Assembly: GCA_049999725.1 (NCBI GenBank)
Contig: JBNGIS010018797.1
Location: forward strand, 1-44,464
Length of the DNA stretch: 44,464 nucleotides
DNA from: Haplomitrium mnioides
Taxonomy: Eukaryota; Marchantiophyta; Haplomitriopsida; Calobryales
Reading direction: 5' to 3'
Both the position numbers and the translations under genes were made by a program. Shown here piece by piece: positions 10,029 through 21,864 of the stretch. Every line of letters begins with the position of its first letter. Position 1 is the stretch's first letter. The notes beneath the pieces were generated by a model. That model made no database searches. It was not told the origin of the DNA and was given only the letters and a program-made list of their open reading frames with translations.

Positions 10029-11574
10029 TGTCGTAGCACACTAGTGGCACTCCAACCCCAAAAAGAACAACCCGAGATCGAACCACGCAAGATCTATATA
10101 GAAATCTGCTCTTAATTCACTTTTACTGACTTTCCAGGTTCTTTAAAGAGTTTTGAAACTGCACTCTATCAGTTCAGAGATGGACCTCTCTCCACTCTAG
10201 GACTGACAACCTTTCTCTACCAAACCAAACACATAAACTATTTCTACTACTCACTATAATAGAACAAAAGCCAAGAATTACTCAAACTGTATGACCGATA
10301 CTTTTAGGAAAAGAAAGTTGTTGTACATGTTGATTTCAAATAGAAGCTGAATTGAAGAAATTCCCAAGCAACCAATTACCCAACTTGCTTGAAACTCTCA
10401 AACCAACACTCCTGTGCCTACCTCATTACAACACCTTACTTCCCTCAAACTAGATACTCAGGCCACTCCAACCCAATATATCCCAGAGCTTGATGATGAG
10501 AACTCAACTATGGAACGACCCTCCTGATCTCACATCCACTTGTTGTTCCTCCAACCACCCACTACTCTGTTTACTTATGAAATGCCCCCTAGTGCCTAGG
10601 CACACACAAATCTGAGCACTCCTTGCTCTACTGCAACCCACCAACTAGTATCCACTGACTGATTGACCATAGAAGGTTCTCTCCTTAAGAATTTAACAAT
10701 CTAACACACATACAAAAAAATCTTCAGTCGAGCAGAACTTCAAATCATATTTGCTACTACCAAACACCCCACAGATCACAATCTAGAACCCAGAACCCAG
10801 ACCCACCAACAAAAGACACTCAAGCAACTCCTGGCATGGTCTCCCTTAATGCAACCTGACTGATTTCTTCAACTGGAACCTGCAGAACACTTGCCACCAG
10901 GACTTGATCTCAACTCATTGTTCCACACACATACTGCTCCTTCCAATTTCTGCAGTTTTTCCAAGAGCAAGGGAAAAACCTCACAGACAAATAGCAATTG
11001 ATCTTGATTCCTTGAAGCACAAAAATTGTACAATGAGACTAACCAGCAAAATAGGAACTCGCCAACTAGCTTGTACCCCATGTCCTGCTCAACTAACAAT
11101 AACAGTCATTCTAATTCCAAATCAACTAACTTGCTTCTCTACACACTAACTTATCTCCACTAAGTTTACAATAAGAACTAACAACTCACAGGTCATTCTT
11201 AAACTAAATAACACTCTTTCACTAACTTACACAAACTTTGCTCACCATAAGAATGAATTAATAACGATTGTTCTTATACTAGTTTTTGAACTTTCACTAG
11301 CTCTTCTGTTTCCTCTCCCTTCAATTCGAACTTTTCGAATTCCTCCAAGTAATTGTTTCGACCTTTCGAACTTTTGAACTTTCGGTTTGACTTCCACATC
11401 GAAACCACCATAAATCACTAATTCGCCATTTAAACTTCTTTCCTCGCTCGTCTTTCCTTGTCACATAAAACATCGATAAGTCGCCGTTTCATATATCACT
11501 GTTTTGCTTCATTGCTATTTCGCCAATCATCCTTCCGTCGATCTCCTCAGAAAGCAACCTTCCTAACCAGTGCT

Positions 11575-11735
11575 CCCCACTTCGTAATCCCAATCGGAAC
11601 CAAATAAACCAGGGACTCCACTTTGGATCCGCACACGGACATTCATCGGAAACCCCCTTAAGCGGGGTGTCCCACCTCGGAAAACAAATCGGAACCCCCT
11701 TAACTGGGGTTCCCCACATAGGAAGGTGATTTTCC
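11575..11735 (-). repeat. GGTTCC/CCCC-TTAA block in B LTR
   Basis: Repeated words CGGAACCCCCTTAA..GGGG..CCCAC occur two to three times with partial dyad symmetry. The same block is at 20395-20570 and in expanded form at 35745-35935. A related version is in family-C LTRs (3350-3400 and 43590-43640). Confidence 0.65.
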
Positions 11736-12429
11736 AAAGCCTTCTTCGGACCACAAACCCTCCTTTCGCTCACTTCCAATCCTTACTCATTCCTTTAAAA
11801 TTTTCAATTCCTTCCGATTACATCAGAAATTCCGTCGTCCAATCACTCCCTCGCAGCCGATCGATCTTCGCTCAACATTTTCCACAACATTTCCCACATC
11901 GAGCTCTTACGCACGACCATTCTTTACTTCCATCCGTAAAGCTCTTCTCCATTTCAATTCCCTTTCTTTGATTTCCGCACCACCGAGGTTTGATCAATTC
12001 TCCCCAATACAACATTCACTCAATTCCTTTCGAATCAATTCCTTCACTTAAATCAGTCGCTGACCAATGTTCAATTTAAGCAACAATTTCCGTTCTTTGA
12101 TTCAGCCATATTTGATTCCGCAAGAAAGGAGTCTTCACAGCAGGATGATCAATTGATCCTCCTTTTCCTTCATCATTCGATTTCAATTTCTTCAATTTCA
12201 AGTCCTTCACAACCTTTTTCAAATCAATTTCACAACAGGGAAGGCCTTTGCAACATCTCCTTTCAAATTAATCGAAGCCTTCATTGGATTCGCGGAGCTT
12301 GTAGAGATCGGATCGCATCATTCCTTCTTCATTTTTCCATTCAACCTCGTAGAGAAGAAAATCTTTCCTTCAATTCAATCTCCTCATTTCTTCCTCGCGA
12401 GAGCATCACACAACGTTCATCGTGAGGCT

Positions 12430-12690
12430 CCACTTATCCCATAAGTCTTACCAAATGAACCTACACATATATGAAAACCTCCTCCTCCCTTCTTCTTTCG
12501 AGAGGCATCCCCCCTATGGGGTCTAAGGCCACCTGCTTACCATTCTCCCCCTGGACGGACCTAGTTCAGGGCACAAAGGGCAACCTGTCCTCTGATGCAC
12601 TTCACCTACTCCTAGGCAAGCTGTCCATCAACACTAGAATAGCACTAGATAGGGGCTAGCCTTGGCCCTCAACACTTAGATTAGTTTTAC
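12430..12690 (-). promoter_or_regulatory. Shared LTR promoter-like module, B 3' LTR copy
   Basis: On the minus strand it has the same ordered words as in A: GTGTTGAGGGCCA, GGACAG, GGTGGCC, CCTCTCGAAAG, a TATA-like ATATATG, then ACTTATGGGATAA. It is also present reversed at 21380-21640. Confidence 0.55.
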
Positions 12691-12915
12691 CCAAAAAAAA
12701 ACTTTCTTTCACTAAAAAAGACATCAACTTCTTCATTACTTAGCCCTCTCTCCTTGGCCAATGATATCAAGAATGTTCCTCTAATCCTTACATCTTACAA
12801 TTCTACACTTATTAATTCCAAACTTGAAGCTTTACCATTTCCTTCTTACTCCACTGCGTCGAAAAGAACTTGTTCGAGCTACTTCTGATTCTCTGTCAGC
12901 AATCGTGCTCCCACA

Positions 12916-12930
12916 TAGCCCCCTCCTCCA
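12916..12930 (-). other. Polypurine tract of element B
   Basis: On the minus strand TGGAGGAGGGGGCTA lies directly before the 3' LTR start TGTGGG, where plus-strand priming occurs. B2 has TGGAGAAGTGGGCTA at the same place. Confidence 0.88.
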
Positions 12931-12953
12931 TTGCGCAGCGTCCTCGCAAGCAT

Positions 12954-14160
12954 TCACGAATAATGTCGCTTCACCCTTGATCCATTAACTCGTGTCTCTA
13001 ACACTTCCCATGTTAAAGTCTTTAACTCCAATGATCCATTCTCAAAAATCTTTGAAACTACATAAGGTCCCATCCATCTTACATGGAGTTTCTATGGGAA
13101 CCAAAAATAACGACTATCATACAAAAGTACTAGATCCCCTTCCGAAATATTCACTTTTTTGAGCTTGGAATCATAGCATTTTTTCCTTTTATTCTGGACT
13201 TTTTCAGTTTCAGCCAGAGCTTGAACTCTTTCTTCCTCCAGCTTGACTAAGTCCATCATCCGCTTCAATAAACTCTCTTCATCTGACATCCGTTCCTCTT
13301 CAGCAATCCTAATAGACGGCATATCCCATTCTACTGGTACTAAAGAATGAGTACCATAAACCAGATAAAACAGAGTGTGCTTCGTAGTAACTTTCTCCGC
13401 TGTTCTGTAAGCCCACAAAGCTGAGTACAGCTTCCTGTCCCAATCCGAAGAGTATGCTACAAATCTTTGTCAAAATCTTACACAACAATTCATTAACTCT
13501 TTCGATATGTCCATTCGCTTTTGGGTTATAAGGTGTTGTCTTTCTATGTTTAATCATATAGGTGTCAGTAAGACGTTGAATCACCTCATTCAGAAAATGA
13601 GTTTCTCTGTTACTAATCAACTCCAACGGACATCCAAACCTTGTGATTATGTTCTCAAACAGGAAGTTAGCAACTTCCACTGCTCCATCCCTATACGTAG
13701 CTTTTGCTTCCACCCATTTGGTAGCATAATCTATACACACTAATATATATCTATTCTTATAATATCTGGACACTGGTGTAATAGGTTCTACAAAATCAAT
13801 ACCCCATTTCTCAAATGGAGCTAAAGACAAAATAGGTGTAAGTGGCCAATGGTTGCTTCCTGTTGGTTTCCCCACTCTCTAGCATGGGTCACAACTCTGA
13901 ATATAGGTCTTTAGATCCTTATACATCGTAGGCCACCAATACCTTGCCTCATGAATCTTTTCCACTGTATTCCGCATGGCATAGTGTCCTCCTACTTCAT
14001 CATCGTGCAACGCAGCAATCACCCTTTTAACTTCATCAGGACCTAAATAACGTCTCAGAACCTCATCATGTCCTTTCTTATACAACACTCCTTTATAAAT
14101 TGTATATGGCGCCACCTTCTGGAAAAATACTGCCTCTTCTTCCTTATTCAAACGAGAAGG
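12954..14160 (-). pseudogene. Element B integrase
   Basis: This enzyme would insert the DNA copy into the genome. The N-terminal zinc finger (about 13885-14030) has the HHCC pattern with H-x6-H and CDPC. A TAG at 13879-13881 directly follows it. The catalytic core (13875 downwards) has GIDFVEP with the first Asp and NGHIERVN with the Glu, but the second catalytic Asp is replaced by Asn (ISNRETHF). The GPY/F-like C-terminal domain (WMGPYVV) and the terminal RVNGSRVKR motif follow; there is no chromodomain. A 2-base deletion near 13455, relative to 22405 in the second copy, shifts the frame. It is therefore inactive as written. The stop TGA is at 12954-12956. Confidence 0.88.
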
Positions 14161-14677
14161 TAAAATAGAACTTTCTTAATATATCCAAATTTCTTTATAT
14201 CAGGGGTTCTCCTCCCCTTCCTTCTCAATTGGGAACAGATTTTCATCTAGAAAATTGTCATTCAGATCATCTGTCTCAGCTGGTCTTGGAATTCTAGATA
14301 GGAAGTTTGCATTCTGATGGGACTTTCCTGGTCTTACATCTACTTCAAAATCAAATTCATGGAGTAGCAACATCCATCTTGCTATTCTTCTAGACAAATC
14401 AGGTTTATTCACTAAATACTTCAGTGAATTATGATCCACATGAAATACAAATGGATACCCCAATAGGTAATGTCTGAATTTTCTGACTGAAAATATCAAT
14501 CCCAATGCTTTTCTCTCTGTCACTGAATAATTGTTTTTACCTGCAGTCAACTTCTAACTATATACTGCCTATTGCAAAGGCAAAGACATCCACATAAACA
14601 TGAAACTTTTTATCCCAAACTGGAGGCTTTAGAACAAGAGCAGTACTAAGTTTCTCTTTTAATATCTCAAAAGCTTT
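14161..14677 (-). pseudogene. Element B RNase H with internal deletion
   Basis: RNase H would remove the RNA strand during reverse transcription. The strand has the HVYVDVFAFAIGS start (catalytic Asp) near 14585-14620 and the later RKFRHYLLGYPFVFHVDHNSL block with HVDHNSL (14440-14470). Between them about 47 bases present in B2 (about 32790-32845, including the DHPIYY motif) are missing at about 14545-14555, which shifts the frame. Two stops (TGA, TAA) interrupt the linker towards integrase near 14160-14200; B2 has a Trp codon at the first. Confidence 0.84.
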
Positions 14678-15652
14678 CTAAGCCTCCTCTCCCCACTGAA
14701 ATACAACATTTTTTTGCAACAGATCGGTAAGTGGAGCAGCTATCCAAGAGTAGTTTCTTATGAATCTTCTATAGTAGTTTGTAGCTCCCAAAAACTCTCT
14801 CACTTCCGTTACTATAGTAGGCCTTCTAACTTCCTTTATAATTTTCACTTTGTCCACATCTAGTGCTATACCATCCTTGGAAACTCTATATCCCAATAAT
14901 AATCTTTCATTCATCACAATGAAACTTTTTTCAAGGTGTAGTCCTAACTGACCCCACCTACATCTTTCAAAAGTCTTTCTTAGATGACTAGGATGATCCT
15001 TCTTTGATCCATACACACAAAAGTCATCCAGAAATATTTCTATAAAATCCCTCAAATACGGTTTAAAGATTTGTGTCATTGCTCTCTGAAAAGTAGCTGG
15101 GGCATTACAAAGCCCAAAAGGCATTACATTATAAGCATACGTTCCCCAATTTGTAGTAAAGGTAGTTTTCGGTCTATCTTCAGGATGGATACTCACCTGG
15201 TTGCAACTAGAGAATCCATCTAAAAAGGTATAACATTTTGCTCCTGCCACCTGGTCTAGGATAGCATCATTAAATGGTAAAGGATAAAAATCCTTTTTAG
15301 TGGTATGATTTAATCTCCTAAAATTATGGCACACTCTAATCTTTCTATTCTTCTTCATGACTATCACTATTGGCAACACCCATTCACTATAAGGTACTAC
15401 ATAAATAAAATTGGCAGCCAAGAGTTTATCCAACTCTTCTTTAACTAGCAACGAGTATTTGGGGTTCATGCGGTACTGTCTCTGTCTGACTGGTACTGCA
15501 CCCTCCTCTAGATAAATCCTATGCTCGCAAAGTTCTGCCGGTATGCCCTTTAAATCTTTGTATGACCAAACAAATACATCTTGAAATTCTGCTAAAAGTG
15601 CTTTATAGACTTGTCTTTCTTCCTCATCTATTTCATTACAGAGAAGTAACAC
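14678..15652 (-). pseudogene. Element B reverse transcriptase (long open frame)
   Basis: A 324-codon open frame. It reads through the usual Ty3 blocks: the primer-grip-side PVRQRQYRMNPKYS, SEWVLPIVIVMKKN, FYPLPFNDAILD, FLDGFSSCNQVSIHPED, MPFGLCNAPATFQRAMT, and the catalytic FLDDFCVYGS (Y/F-x-DD type, about 15005-15030). It continues into the connection with REFLGATNYYRRF. FLDG and MPFGLCNAPATFQR are typical of Athila/Tat-like plant elements. It is the best preserved coding section of B, yet ends at TAG before RNase H, where B2 and A show Gln or Lys-like context. Confidence 0.92.
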
Positions 15653-15997
15653 CTTTTCAAGATCCCTTGGACTTACTTCTATTGCACTATATTGTTATTC
15701 TCTTACCACATTATGTGTCATCACCTGCTCCATAATCAGCTCAGGTACTTTCTCCCCTTCATCTGCAAATAATGCAAACATATCCAAGTTTCCTCCTTTT
15801 TCTTCACTGTATAAACTCCATTTAATAAATTGTTCATCAATCCAACCAAAAAAAGTAGGATTACAAACAACCAGTTCCTCACAATACTCCTCCGTTAAAT
15901 GAGCAATTGGCGTATCATCATCCTGTAACCACAATTCTGGATTTTGATCAGCTTCCTCTTCAGACTTTGAAACAGACCCGTTATATTCTCCAGACTG
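15653..15997 (-). pseudogene. Element B linker between protease and reverse transcriptase
   Basis: The open stretch 15934-15695 encodes an acidic, aromatic-rich linker (WLQDDDTPIAHLTEEYCEEL and onward) with a close match in B2 (31421-31660). It ends in TAA at 15692-15694, the codon where B2 has TAG (31657-31659). I know no function for this linker. Confidence 0.75.
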
Positions 15998-17009
15998 TTA
16001 TGAGGTATACTCCTCTATTATATGAGTTTCTCCTTGATATGGAAGTTCTCCCCATGATAGTATTGCCTTGGGTTTAGTTCCAAACCGGATTTCTCTTTTT
16101 CCCCAATCTTCTACTACTTTGGCTTGATACAGCCAAGGCTGTCCTAATAATACCGGATATGTCGACTTGGATTCAGGGTTTATGACAGTATAATATAAGA
16201 CAAATTCTCTCCCTCCAATCACCGTTTTGACTCCTCTCAACACTCCGACAGGAATCAATCTTCTTTGATATGCCAATCTTAACACTTGAGGTGTTTTATC
16301 TAAGTGACTGAATCCCAATGCTTCCATGGTTTCCAACACCATAATGTTCTTCCTTGATCCACCATCGATTGGTACATTCGCTACATTACATCCACTTATT
16401 TGTATTTCCACTTTTGGAACTCCAACCTCTAGCACCTCCTCTTGAACAGTTCTTGTTGGCAAAAACGATACAGGGTCTGACACTTTAGGTAGTTTATACG
16501 TTCTCTTCTTTGCACTAGTTAGCATCCTTAACTTTTTCCTCTGTGGTGTAGACATCCTCAATATTTGCCCCACTGTCACATTGGCTGGCATCCTCTGTAT
16601 ATCCAAAGCCACATTATAATCCAAATCTAATTCATCAATTTTTACTCCTTCGAAAGGTAAGCCAGATCCATCTTTCCTACCTGGATCTTTCCTCATTCTC
16701 TCTTCTTCCCTTTCTCTCTGCTTTTCCAATTTATTTTCATGGTCCCTCTTCTCTTGAAGTTCTTTTTGCAACTCTCTAGATACCTCCTTTGAAATATCCT
16801 AAAAATACTTAGGATCATTCATATTGTACTCAGGATCCTTCTTTTCTTCTATTACTACCTTAGGGTTTCTTCTTTTCCTTGCTCTTACTCCTAGTTTTCA
16901 CTCTAAACAAGGGAATCTCCACTTCTGGTGCCTCCACTAGCATCCTCACCTTTGGTTCAGGTGATGGTGGCTCTGCATACTTTACCAACATTTTTGTCGG
17001 AGGAGGGGC
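15998..17009 (-). pseudogene. Element B aspartic protease and upstream linker
   Basis: The protease would cleave gag-pol. The open part (16771-15998, 257 codons) begins with a highly charged helix (KELQEKRDHENKLEKQRERE), then a conserved linker, then VPIDGGSRKNIM with the catalytic Asp (about 16370) and YPVLLGQPWLYQAKVVEDWG (about 16090-16150). It ends at TAA/TGA near 15998. The region 16772-17009 holds the lysine/arginine-rich linker to gag in a shifted frame and one more stop. Confidence 0.88.
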
Positions 17010-18650
17010 TGGACATTCTGCTTTTGTGTGCCCGGATTTCTTTCAATTCCCACATAAAGGTACATATCCCACTGGTCTCCTTGCATTAGGACAGGCATTC
17101 GCATAATGGTCCGGTGCTCCACAATTATAGCATGCTGTAAACCTCCTACCATCGTGTACTGGTACTAATTGAGTTCCTGGTGCCACCGCTAGCACCATAG
17201 TCAATTGAACTGCTGGAACATACGACGTTCCAGGCACTTGTTGATACTTGACTCTTTTCACTGGTCTTCCTCTACCTTGGGCTACTACATACGCAGGGTA
17301 CTGCACTAACTTAGGATCAATCATATGGGGTTCTTCCTCAACCCAATACAGTGCTTGTACATACATCACAGTAGGTGGAGGATACTTACATTCTTGTTCC
17401 ATGTGACCCTCTCTCTTACATCGAGTACACTAGACATTACTTCTGAAAGGAGTTGTGGACCTTCTTTTTCTGGAGCTGGCAGCTTGCTTAATCACCATCT
17501 GCTCCATCTTCTTCGTCAACTCGTTCGTATCCTTCTTACCCAATCTGTACTCTCCTTTCTTTGATCTTGATTTCTTCCTTTCATCCTCTGAGTCTGAAGA
17601 AGACGACCATTCCTCCTCTTCAGATGAACTTGATTCCTTCTCTGAATCTGAACTAGTGCTTTCCTGCACTTTCTTAGACTTCTTATTTCTCTTTTTCTTA
17701 CTCTTCTATTTCTTTTTCTTGCTTTCCTCTTCACTGCTACTAGACTGAAAATCTTTTAGCTTCTCCTCCAGTTCTGCAGTCTCATACGTCTCCAAGGCTC
17801 TAATCGCTTCCTCCAGAGTAGTAGACCCTGATTGTCGTACATATCGTCCTTTCAGATACCACTCCAAGTCCACCATATGGCTGTTCGCAATGCCTAGCTT
17901 CTACTGTATTGTCTTGAATCTCTTAGAGTAGTTCCTTACTGCTTCCTTTTTCTTTTTCTTGATCAAGGTCAGCTTGGTCAAAATTCTTGTTGAATATGCT
18001 GCCCCTCTGAACTCTGTCACAAGGGTTGTTCTCAGATCTGCCCATGTACCAAAAATTGCTCCTATATTGTCATACCATTTTCTTGCCTTACCTAAAACCA
18101 GAGCATCAACCAATCTCAACCGATCTGCATCTAAATCTTCTTGATTAGCTTTGCTAATCCTTTCAAACCTTTTCACCCATGTATCTACATCATCCTTGTA
18201 TCTCCTTTCGAAGATTTGGTACTTCACCTTCGTTCGATAACCTCCTGCCAGAACTTGGTATGCCATAGCTGGTACCGCAAGAAATAGAGTCACAAGTGTC
18301 ACCATTGTTCTCAAAACAACACTAGGTTGTGAAGCTCCACTACCTTTAATACTAGTAGGTGTGGCTGAATTCCTAGAAGAAGAAGTAGAAGTAGAAGTAG
18401 AAGAAGGTATATTTAACTTTGGGAATGATGTTAACCCTATAATTCCTCGAGGAGTAGTAATATCTGTCCACTGAAACTGAGCTAATGGTGACTGAGGCCC
18501 ATAAGGTTGAGCTCCCCCCTCTGTAGGTTCCTTTCCTCTACTTGCAGCTTTCACTTCTTTAGACTTCAATTTCAACTCCTCTCGTCTCTCCAGTCTTTCT
18601 TCTCTCTCTTCTCTTTGTCTCTCTTTATCCTCTTCTGAGATTTCACGCAT
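17010..18650 (-). pseudogene. gag: Element B gag with three CCHC knuckles
   Basis: An ATG at 18650 opens a charged coiled-coil-like start (MREISEEDKERQREEREERL), then a Ser/Thr-rich stretch and the capsid block (KDDVDTWVKRFERISKANQED, ARKWYDNI; 18000-18250). A TAG at about 17900 breaks it. The continuation encodes EWYLKGRYV, a lysine/serine/glutamate-rich linker (with another TAG near 17706), then the knuckles: CTRCKREGHMEQEC (about 17400-17440, preceded by TAG where B2 has Trp), CYNCGAPDHYANAC (about 17090-17135), and a third whose second Cys is a stop (about 17025-17060). All three are of C-x2-C-x4-H-x4-C form. Confidence 0.88.
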
Positions 18651-18833
18651 TCATATCTTCTTTTCTGTATTTCTACCCCATATAATAGAAAAATACAGAA
18701 CACAAAAGGAAAAAAAGAAACAAACTTTCACAATAGAATGTCAAGAATAGAATTTAATAGTGGCGAGTAAAATAGGTTCCCAATATTACTTATGATACTA
18801 TACCCACTTCTAAGAGCAAATACTATAAATTAT
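18651..18833 (-). other. Element B leader between primer site and gag
   Basis: Short AT-rich untranslated leader. I see no further feature in it. Confidence 0.55.
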
Positions 18834-18852
18834 ATCTCCGACAACGACGCCA
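18834..18852 (-). other. Primer-binding site, tRNA-Asp type (element B)
   Basis: On the minus strand TGGCGTCGTTGTCGGAGAT begins 12 bases after the LTR end at 18865. It matches the plant tRNA-Asp 3' end with three transition differences, consistent with decay of the same site as in element A. Confidence 0.8.
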
Positions 18853-18864
18853 AGAAATCTCATA

Positions 18865-21864
18865 TGTCGTATTACAGCAATGGCACTCCAACCCCGAAAA
18901 GAGCAACCCGAGATTGAACCACGCAAGATTTATATAGAAATCTGCTATTAATTCACTTTTACCAACTTTCTTGGTTCTTTAAAGAGTTTTGAAACTGCAC
19001 TCTATTAGTTCAGAGATGGACCTCTCTCCACTCTAGGATTGACAACCTTTCTCTACCAAACCAAACACATAAACTATTTCTACTACTCACTATAATAGAA
19101 CAAAAGCTAAGAATTATTCAAACTGTATGACTGACACTTTTAGGAAAAGAAAGTTGTTGTACATGCTGATTTTAAACAGAAGCTGAATTGGAGAAATTCC
19201 CAAGCAACCAGTTACCCAACTTGCTTGAAAATCTCAAACCAACACTCCTGTGCCTACCTTCATTACAACACCTTACTTCCCTCAAACTAGATACTCAGGC
19301 CACTCCAACCCAATATATCCTAGAGCTTGATGCTGAGAGCTCAGCTATGGAACGACCCTCCTGATCTCACATCCACTTGCTGTTCCTCCAACCACCCACT
19401 ACTCTGTTTACCTGTGAAATGCCCCCTAGTTCCTAGGCACATACAAATCTGAGCACTCATTGCTCTACTGCAACCCACCAACCAGTATCCACTAACTGAT
19501 TGACCACAGAAGGTTCTCTCCTTAAGAATTTAACAATCTAACACACATACAAAAAAATCTTGAGTAGAACAGAACTTCAAATCATATTTGCTGCTACCAA
19601 ACACCCCACAAATCACAATCTGGAATCCAGACCCACCAGCAAAAGACATTCAGTCAACTCCTGACATGGTCTCCCTTGATGAAACCTGACTAATTTCTTC
19701 AACTGAAACCTGTAGAACACTTGCCTCCACGACCTGATCTCAATTCATTGTTCCACACACATACTGCTCCTTCCAATTTCTGCAATTTTTCCAAGAGCAG
19801 GGGAAAAACCTCACAGACAAATAGCAATTGATCTTGATTCCTTGAAGCACAAAAATTGTACAATGAGACTAACTAGCAAAACAGGAACTCGCCAACTAGC
19901 TTGTACCCCTTGTCCTGCTCAACTAACAATAATAGTCATTCTAATTCCAAATCAACTAACTTGCTTCTCTACACACTAACTTATCTCCACTAAGTTTACA
20001 ATAAGAACTAACAACTCACAGGTCGTTCTTAAACTAAATAACACTCTTTCACTAGCTTACACAAACTTTGCTCGCCATAAGAACGAATTAATAACGATTG
20101 TTCTTATACTAATTTTTGAACTTTCAATAACTCTTCTGTTTCCTCTCCTTTCAATTCGAACTTTTCGAATTCCTCCAAGTAATTGTTTCGCCATTTCAAA
20201 CTTTCAAACTTTCGGTTCGACTTCCACATCGAAACCACCATAAATCATTGATTCGCCATTTAAACTTCTTTCCTCGTTCGCCTTTCCTTGTCACGCAAAA
20301 CACCGATAAGTCGTCGTTTCATATATCACTATTTCGCTTCATCGCTATTTTGCCAATCATCCTTCCGTCGATCTCCTCGGAAAGTAACCTTCCTAACCGG
20401 TGCTCCCCACTTCATAATCCCAATCGGAACCAAATAAACCGGGGACTCCACTTCGGATCCCCACACAGACATTCATCGGAAACCCCCTTAAGCGGGGTGT
20501 CCCACCTCGGAAATCAAATCGGAACCCCCTTAACTGGGGTTCCCCATATAGGAAGGCGACTTTCTGAAGCCTTCTTCGGACCACAAACCCTCCTTTTGCT
20601 CACTTCCAATCCTTACTCGTTCCTTTAAAATTTTCAATTCCTTTCGATTACATCAGAAATTCCGTCGGCCGATCACTCCCTTGCAACCAATCGATCCTCG
20701 CTCAACATTTTCCATAATATTTCCCGCATCGAGCTCTTACGCACGACCATTATTTACTTCCATCCGTAAAGCTCTTCTCCATTTCAATTCCCTTTCTTCG
20801 ATTTCTGCAGCACCAAGGTTTGATCAATTCTCCCCAACGCAACATTTACTCCATTCCTTTCGAATCAATTCCTTCACTTAAATCAGTCGCATAACAATGT
20901 TCAATTTAAGCAACAATTTCTGTTCTTTGATTCAGCCATATTTGATTCCGCAAGAAAGGAGTCTTCACNNNNNNNNNNGTTCTTTGATTCAGCCATATTT
21001 GATTCCGCAAGAAAGGAGTCTTCACAACAGGCCGATCAATTGATCTCCCTTTTCCTTCATCTTTCGATTTCAATTTCTTCAATTTCAAATCCTTCACAAC
21101 CTTTTTAAAAATCAATTTCACAACACGGAAGGCCTTTGCAACATCTCCTTTCAAATTAGTCGAAGCCTTCACTGGATTCGCGGAGCTTGCAAAGATCGGA
21201 TCGCATCATTTCTTCTTCATTTTGCCATTCATATACAAATCCAATCATCGTTTGAATCATTCACATTTTATCAGCGCAATAGGCAATTTGACCCAACCTC
21301 GCAGAGAAGAAAATCTTTCCTTCAATTCAATCTCCTCATTTCTTCCTCGCGAGAGCATCACACAGCGTTCATCGTGAGGCTCCACTTATCCCATAAGTCT
21401 TACCAAATAAACCTACACATGTATAAAAACCTCCTCCTTCCTTCTTCTTTCGAGAGGCATCTCCCTAGGAGGTCTAAGGCCACCTGCTTACCATTCTACC
21501 CCTGGATGGACCTAGTTCAGGGCACAAAGGGCAAATTGTCCTGTGATACACTTCACCTGCTCTTAGACAAGCTGTCCATCAACACTAAAATAGCAGTAGA
21601 TAGGGGCTAGCCTTGGCCTTCAACACTTAGATTAGTTTTACCCAAAAAAAATTTCTTTCACTAAAAAAGACATCAACTTCTTCATCACTTAGCCCTCTCT
21701 CCTTGGCCAATGATATCAAGAATGTGCCTCTAATCCTTACATCTTGCAATTCTACACTTATTAATTTCAAACTTGAAGCTTTACCATTTCCTTCTTACTC
21801 CACTGCATCGAAAAGAACTTGCTCCAGCTACTTCTGATTCTCTGTCACCAACCGTGCTCCCACA
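18865..21864 (-). repeat. Element B central LTR (functional 5' LTR of the complete unit)
   Basis: It aligns with 10029-12915. On the minus strand it runs from TGTGGGAGCACG (21864) to AATACGACA (18865) and is followed by the primer site. It contains a 10-N assembly gap at 20969-20978 with a 47-base direct repeat on both sides, which inflates its length. On its 5' side, instead of flanking DNA, lie a purine tract and the end of another integrase (21865-22716), so it is at once the 3' LTR of a second unit. Confidence 0.9.
20922..21025. repeat. 47-bp identical repeat around a 10-N gap (assembly join)
   Basis: 20922-20968 and 20979-21025 are identical 47-mers on either side of N(10). The sister LTR (about 12097-12143) has this sequence once. 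The simplest reading is two contigs with overlapping ends joined without merging, not a biological duplication. Confidence 0.92.

Larger units (their letters stand above)
10029..12915 (-). repeat. Element B 3' LTR (2887 bp)
   Basis: It aligns over its whole length with 18865-21864 and with the LTR at 34433-37440. The edges are TG/CA: minus-strand start TGTGGGAGCACG at 12915, end GTGCTACGACA at 10029. A hand count over about 230 aligned bases against the central LTR gives 11 differences, mostly transitions. It contains the shared promoter-like module (12430-12690) and the GGAACC/GGGGTTCC block near 11580-11730. Short open frames inside are not genes. Confidence 0.92.

Noticed and set aside
11489-12660. 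Open frames of 60-97 codons in the B LTRs, several duplicated near 20250-21610
   Set aside because: They recur only because the LTRs are duplicated, lie mostly in frames without motifs, and differ between copies by stops and shifts.
20922-21025. 47-bp repeat as a biological tandem duplication
   Set aside because: It is perfectly identical, centred on N(10), and absent from the sister LTR; contig-end overlap explains it.
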